DNA of 64,000 nt, taken from contig PHAB01000016.1 of the NCBI GenBank assembly GCA_002840275.1, positions 1 through 64,000 of the forward strand, in the 5' to 3' direction. The position numbers were made by a program, and so were the translations under genes. The DNA is from Firmicutes bacterium HGW-Firmicutes-14. Its GTDB lineage: Bacteria > Bacillota > Thermincolia > Thermincolales > UBA2595. How positions within the stretch are numbered: position 1 is the first letter of the stretch; every line of letters begins with the position of its first letter. A model generated the notes under the pieces. It was not told where the DNA came from and did not search any database. It was given only the letters and a program-made list of their open reading frames with translations. Shown here one piece after another: positions 60,337 to 64,000 of the stretch.

Positions 60337-61314
60337 ATGCAGGAACATCGCAAAACTATTCTTATTATTTGTGGCATCATAGTTTTTTTGGTTTTTTCCA
60401 CAGTGGCCTTTGCCAGCCTCGGTTTTGTCAGAAGTCCCAACGATAAAGCATCTGCCAATGAGATGCAGAAGTCAGAGAACAGCTGTGTCGACTGTCACCA
60501 GATTAAACCTGAGGTCCTTACCTGGAAGATTTCTTCTCATAGTAAAATAGCGTGTACCAGCTGCCATGACACAGATCCCTCCAGGTACAGCAAAGAGGCC
60601 GGCCACACCGGCGCTAATAGTGCCAAACCGGTCAGGATATCTGAAGCAATCTCCAACAATGTCTGTGAACAGTGCCATACCGCCAACAGGGAAGCAACAG
60701 TATCCGGTGACCTGATTATCCCCCACGACAGGCATTCCCAGGCAGGAGTCACATGTGTCAAATGCCACAGTGGAGTTGTACACGCCAAGATTTCAGAACG
60801 GGACTTTTCAACAGAGGGTGAATTGAGTGACCCTGAGAAGTGGGATATAGATACTGCCAGGAAAGTATCAACCAAGTACTACCGGCAGCCCAGTATGTGG
60901 ACATGTATAAATTGTCATAAACAGGTCAATGTTACCCGCAGGTGCAGCGCATGTCATACTACCATTCCCAGTCTCCCGTCCCACGATAGCCCGGCCTGGA
61001 AATCCCAGCACGGCAAAACAGCACGTTCTGCTATAGGAGAATGTACCAAGTGCCATGTTACACCCGGTCAGCCCAAATTCGTCTCACCGTCAACAGGAGA
61101 TCAGGCTGCTGATTTCGCCCAGGCGCAGGAGTTTTGCTCCAACTGCCATCTCCAGCGGCCGGAAATGCACGAAAATTCTATGGTTCCTGTCCATCCCGGG
61201 AAAGTTGGAGAGCGTGGTTTACCCAACTGCCTTACCTGTCATGACAAAGAACAGCCGAAACCTGATGCTAAAGTTACCGGTACTTATTGTAACCAGTGTC
61301 ACTGGTTACAATAA
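60337..61314 (+). CDS. Decahaem c-type cytochrome with N-terminal membrane anchor
   Basis: 325 residues. One hydrophobic segment (TILIICGIIVFLVFSTVAFA) is followed by ten CxxCH sites: CVDCH, CTSCH, CEQCH, CVKCH, CINCH, CSACH, CTKCH, CSNCH, CLTCH and CNQCH. The N-terminal part resembles NapC/NirT-like cytochromes. It should accept electrons from the quinone pool, possibly through the NrfD-type membrane protein at 62245-63549, and deliver them to an external acceptor. ATG 60337 follows AAGGAGGT. Confidence 0.95.
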   Translation: MQEHRKTILIICGIIVFLVFSTVAFASLGFVRSPNDKASANEMQKSENSCVDCHQIKPEVLTWKISSHSKIACTSCHDTDPSRYSKEAGHTGANSAKPVRISEAISNNVCEQCHTANREATVSGDLIIPHDRHSQAGVTCVKCHSGVVHAKISERDFSTEGELSDPEKWDIDTARKVSTKYYRQPSMWTCINCHKQVNVTRRCSACHTTIPSLPSHDSPAWKSQHGKTARSAIGECTKCHVTPGQPKFVSPSTGDQAADFAQAQEFCSNCHLQRPEMHENSMVPVHPGKVGERGLPNCLTCHDKEQPKPDAKVTGTYCNQCHWLQ

Positions 61315-61365
61315 AGGAAACAGCAAAGTACCTGTCTATATAAGCCATTATATGCCTCCTCTTCT

Positions 61366-61405
61366 GGAAGCCAGGGCATTCCCCTCCCGGGAAAACCTGG
61401 CTTCC
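61366..61405 (+). terminator. Terminator after the decahaem cytochrome gene
   Basis: GGAAGCCAGG (61366-61375) pairs with CCTGGCTTCC (61396-61405), followed by T-rich sequence. A second small stem GCGGAT/ATCCGC lies at 61441-61461. Confidence 0.75.
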
Positions 61406-61514
61406 TCATTTACTTCCTCATCACAATAAAAAATAAAAAAGCGGATACCCCTTGCATCCGCGTTTATTTTTCCTAATATTCAGTTTGCTGATACCCTCCG
61501 TTCCGGCAGGGGCC

Positions 61515-61814
61515 TTATTCACTTTCAGTAAGGTCAGACGTATTGTTTGTTGACCTCACAAAATATACGACACAAAGAATCAGGAAGATAAACCCGAATG
61601 TCAGAATAAAGGACAGTGAATTATAAGGGGGCCAAACAGCAATAGTAATCAAGACTATGGTTGTTGCTGCAACAGCCAGCCCCATCAACCCCACAAGGAA
61701 GTACCTGATTATTTTACTCCACAGTCCCGGACGGTAACCTACCACTAAGCCCCCGATACTAAGACCCAGGGCTAGCGTCAAGATCAAAACTAAGATTACA
61801 AACATCCACATCAT
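61515..61814 (-). CDS. Small membrane protein (three hydrophobic segments)
   Basis: About 99 residues with three transmembrane stretches (FVILVLILTLALGLSIGGLV; IIRYFLVGLMGLAVAATTIV; FILTFGFIFLILCVVYFV) and a polar tail. No family recognised. ATG 61814 has AGGAGG seven nt upstream. Same layout as its neighbour at 61759-62151, with WPPYNSLSF here and WPPFSILFS there, so the two are paralogs. Likely accessory to the Fe-S/NrfD module. Confidence 0.75.
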   Translation of the reverse strand: MMWMFVILVLILTLALGLSIGGLVVGYRPGLWSKIIRYFLVGLMGLAVAATTIVLITIAVWPPYNSLSFILTFGFIFLILCVVYFVRSTNNTSDLTESE

Positions 61815-62151
61815 CTTCATTCCTCCTGTCCCCGGTTAAGCAGGTCCTGTCTTTTCCCAACAGCAATTCAGACTCACCCACACTGTCTTTTTCTTTCCTT
61901 TGGGCAAGGATTGCCACAGATACTGCTCCTACCAGTACCATCATACCCAGACTGAACAGGATGCTAAAAGGCGGCCAAAGAAGAACAATGGCAGCCAGGG
62001 CCATCAACCCTCCCACGACCGTACCACCTGCAATCCCGCCCAACCAGCGCATTGGAGCGCTCAGGTTCAAACGATACATGAAGAAATAGATACCCAGGAA
62101 GAAACCGTACACAGCTGCAAGACCCACCACAATCACCAGAATTTCAGTCAT
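61759..62151 (-). CDS. Small membrane protein, paralog of 61515-61814
   Basis: About 130 residues. Three hydrophobic segments (ILVIVVGLAAVYGFFLGIYF; GGIAGGTVVGGLMALAAIVL; ILFSLGMMVLVGAVSVAILA) with WPPF before the third. The C-terminal 40 residues overlap the next gene by 56 bp and read as charged, unstructured sequence, so the end could be an artefact of a lost stop. The start ATG 62151 follows GGAGGTG. Probably co-transcribed with the NrfD-type gene. Confidence 0.7.
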   Translation of the reverse strand: MTEILVIVVGLAAVYGFFLGIYFFMYRLNLSAPMRWLGGIAGGTVVGGLMALAAIVLLWPPFSILFSLGMMVLVGAVSVAILAQRKEKDSVGESELLLGKDRTCLTGDRRNEDDVDVCNLSFDLDASPGS

Positions 62152-62244
62152 TTTCAATACACCTCCTATAGATTTTTTTTGGAATGCCCGGCCGCAGATC
62201 AACCGGCCGGCCGTTTATCAATGCCGGCCGTTTATTCAAACCGG

Positions 62245-63549
62245 TCATTCCTCCCGCCACACACCCCTTAAACCTAATCTGGACAAATTCCGTCCGACTG
62301 CCACCACAAACCTTTCCCAGAGTTCTCCACCGGTTGGTTCCGCCGGACTGAGCTTCCCTCTTACCGGCACCGGTTTCGGGACAAAAGCCCCGCGGCGTTT
62401 TGTTACAGATACTGCCGCCCCGCCGTCCATCCACGGTGGAAGAACACGGACCAGGACGAAAAGGATCACAAAAGGAAGGATTAAAAAACCTATGGTGGGG
62501 ATAACACCTTCGTGCCACAAGGGCCAGTGAAACCGTGTATAACCCGAGGAACTCTTGGAAATCAGCTGCCCCCCAACTACCACATTAAACCGCATTGCCA
62601 GCACACTGGTTAAAATAGATGCACCTGATACAATGGTCATTATTTGTCGAATTTTCGCCGGAATACGTTTAAAAGTCGCCATGAATAATAAGAACATTGC
62701 CATTACCATCTGCCCCAGCTGGACAACGAAGTAACTGAAAGGGATAACCTGGGTAATGAGTCCCTTGACCGCCGGCCATTCTTCTTCGGCCTCATAGGCC
62801 ATGTGGATTACTTCCAGGATTTCCAGGACAAAGGCTAATATAAGGAAAATCAGGAGATATTTATTCATTGTCATCAGGCAGTCGAAATCAATCTTTACCT
62901 TCCGAAGCCAGCAGGTCACGGCATATACAACAATAAGGAGGGCAACTCCTGATACAATTGCTGACAGCAGGAATATTACCGGCATCAGGGGAGTCGACCA
63001 CCACGAGTTGGCTTTGATCGCCCCGAAGATGAATCCCACATATCCGTGAAGGAAGGCCGCCGAAGGTATTCCGATGATAGCCAGGGCCGAAACCACTTTG
63101 TGGTCTGTATGCAGGGCCGCCGGAGATATATCCTTTGCTCCCAGGGTCAGGATGTTATAAAGTTTCCCTGTCCATCCTTCCCTGGTCGCAGCAAATTCCA
63201 CCAAATCTTTGCGGTACATGAACCATATTTCAAGTAATACTATAATAAGGTAAAAACTATAGATATACCCGAACCCGGCCATTGCTGAAGTTGGGTTGGG
63301 GGTCCACATAAGGTTTAAGGCCCTCAGCGGCTGACCGAGATGGGAGATAAGGGCCAGCGGCGCCACCAGCAGCAGGGCCAGGGCTGATATCAAGGCCAGC
63401 CGTGAAACCGGTTTGAGTTTTGATACACCGAAAACATGATATAACGATGAGACAATGAATGCTCCGGCTACCAGGCCGGTAAGGTACGGGTAAAGGACTA
63501 TGAAAAGACCCCAGTTTATTTCCACTTCATTTGGATATACAAATCCCAT
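62245..63549 (-). CDS. NrfD/PsrC-type quinone-interacting membrane subunit
   Basis: 434 residues with about ten hydrophobic segments. The N-terminus INWGLFIVLYPYLTGLVAGA and RALNLMWTPNPTSAMAGFGY are typical of NrfD/PsrC/DmsC-like proteins, which take electrons from or give them to quinones. The C-terminal tail (about 60 residues, Arg/Pro-rich) is an extension. It begins 2 bp after the Fe-S subunit gene, so the pair form the membrane core of a reductase or Qrc-like complex. The catalytic subunit, if any, is to the right of the window. Confidence 0.93.
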   Translation of the reverse strand: MGFVYPNEVEINWGLFIVLYPYLTGLVAGAFIVSSLYHVFGVSKLKPVSRLALISALALLLVAPLALISHLGQPLRALNLMWTPNPTSAMAGFGYIYSFYLIIVLLEIWFMYRKDLVEFAATREGWTGKLYNILTLGAKDISPAALHTDHKVVSALAIIGIPSAAFLHGYVGFIFGAIKANSWWSTPLMPVIFLLSAIVSGVALLIVVYAVTCWLRKVKIDFDCLMTMNKYLLIFLILAFVLEILEVIHMAYEAEEEWPAVKGLITQVIPFSYFVVQLGQMVMAMFLLFMATFKRIPAKIRQIMTIVSGASILTSVLAMRFNVVVGGQLISKSSSGYTRFHWPLWHEGVIPTIGFLILPFVILFVLVRVLPPWMDGGAAVSVTKRRGAFVPKPVPVRGKLSPAEPTGGELWERFVVAVGRNLSRLGLRGVWREE

Positions 63550-63551
63550 TG

Positions 63552-64000
63552 CTACATCACCACCTCATCCAGTCCAACGTAAAATACCCTTGGTTTGGTC
63601 CCTTTTTCAGGTTTCAGGCCCCTAACCCGATTTGTTTCAATTATTTCAGCAACTTCACTATTATGATCCCCGAGATTGCCAAACTTCCTTGCCCCTGCAG
63701 GACAAACAGTGACACATGCCGGTTTCATTCCCCTGAGGACCCGGTGGTAACACCAGGTACATTTATCTGCCACATGGGTTTCAGGATGCAGGAACCTGGC
63801 TCCGTAAGGACATGCCTGGATACAGTAACGACACCCGACACATCGCTTTTCATCTACCAGTATCACACCGTCCCCTGTCCGATAAGTGGCTCCTACAGGA
63901 CAAACCTGAACACAGGGAGGTTTTTCGCACTGGTTGCAGAGTTTTGGTGCAAAAAACTGCTTTTCCCCACCTTCCTCCAGAGGAGGAAAATTAAGTCCTC
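63552..64000 (-). CDS. PsrB/NrfC-type ferredoxin subunit, incomplete at right edge
   Basis: At least 149 residues are visible; the start lies beyond 64000. Cys clusters LCNQCEKPPCVQVC, RCVGCRYCIQACPYGA and CTWCYHRVLRGMKPACVTVC give at least three of the four [4Fe-4S] sites of DmsB/NrfC/PsrB-type subunits. The C-terminus (RVFYVGLDEVVM) is typical of DMSO-reductase-type complexes. It is followed 2 bp later by the NrfD-type gene. Confidence 0.93.
   Translation of the reverse strand, partial: GLNFPPLEEGGEKQFFAPKLCNQCEKPPCVQVCPVGATYRTGDGVILVDEKRCVGCRYCIQACPYGARFLHPETHVADKCTWCYHRVLRGMKPACVTVCPAGARKFGNLGDHNSEVAEIIETNRVRGLKPEKGTKPRVFYVGLDEVVM

Overview
The window looks like the chromosome of an anaerobic, spore-forming Firmicute with an S-layer, probably a Clostridia/Peptococcaceae- or Thermincola-type organism (inference). 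The supports are a Coat_F-type spore protein, an SLH-domain protein, a SAM-I (S-box) riboswitch before metA, strong AGGAGG ribosome sites with frequent TTG/GTG starts, several corrinoid methyltransferase genes, and multihaem c-type cytochromes with an NrfD/PsrC-type respiratory module. No rRNA, tRNA, CRISPR array or intact transposase gene was seen.

Layout. 1-9.6 kb: a corrinoid methyl-transfer locus. A minus-strand operon encodes a corrinoid protein, an ASKHA/RACo-type reductive activator, two UroD-fold (MtaA/MtbA-like) methyltransferases and an MtrH-like methyltransferase, followed by a broken solute-binding protein gene. A divergent plus-strand unit encodes a three-HTH regulator, a second corrinoid protein and a small conserved protein. 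9.6-29 kb: mostly housekeeping and envelope genes (FAD oxidoreductase, UPF0182, RNA methyltransferase, sigma factor, glycosyltransferase, spore coat protein, RmuC, FeoAB with a DtxR-type regulator, beta-lactamase-fold hydrolase, SLH protein). 29.9-32.9 kb: an AT-rich three-gene island, sce7726-like nuclease / sce7725-like protein / HEPN-RES toxin-like protein, the last split by a one-base change in an A7 run. This is the best candidate for a poorly described defence system.

33-47 kb: DUF255/thioredoxin-fold protein, CNNM/CorC-type protein, chemoreceptor, trihaem lipoprotein, then a compact ABC-ATPase / HypB-like GTPase / CFeSP-type Fe-S protein trio that looks like a metallocofactor assembly machine. 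A BlaI/M56 pair, metA under a SAM-I riboswitch, a beta-propeller protein and two small proteins follow. At 47.8 kb there is a free-standing structured RNA with its own promoter and terminator.

48-58 kb: a sulfur locus. One operon joins an ABC importer, a UroD-type methyltransferase, a DUF1847 protein and CysK. A second holds a truncated MoeB/ThiF remnant and two tandem cystathionine/methionine-lyase-family enzymes. The two operons have near-identical promoter/operator regions, so they are probably co-regulated. I infer import and corrinoid-dependent demethylation of a methylated sulfur compound, with capture of the sulfur into cysteine and methionine. 57.6-64 kb: another UroD-type methyltransferase gene divergent from a MarR regulator gene flanked by two copies of its probable operator, an HD-GGDEF protein, a decahaem cytochrome and an Fe-S/NrfD respiratory module that runs off the right edge.

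Scattered through the window are intergenic palindromic elements. One pair (26.5 and 39.3 kb) has base-paired stems that covary. Another pair (16.9 and 38.4 kb) shares core sequence but has unrelated outer stems.
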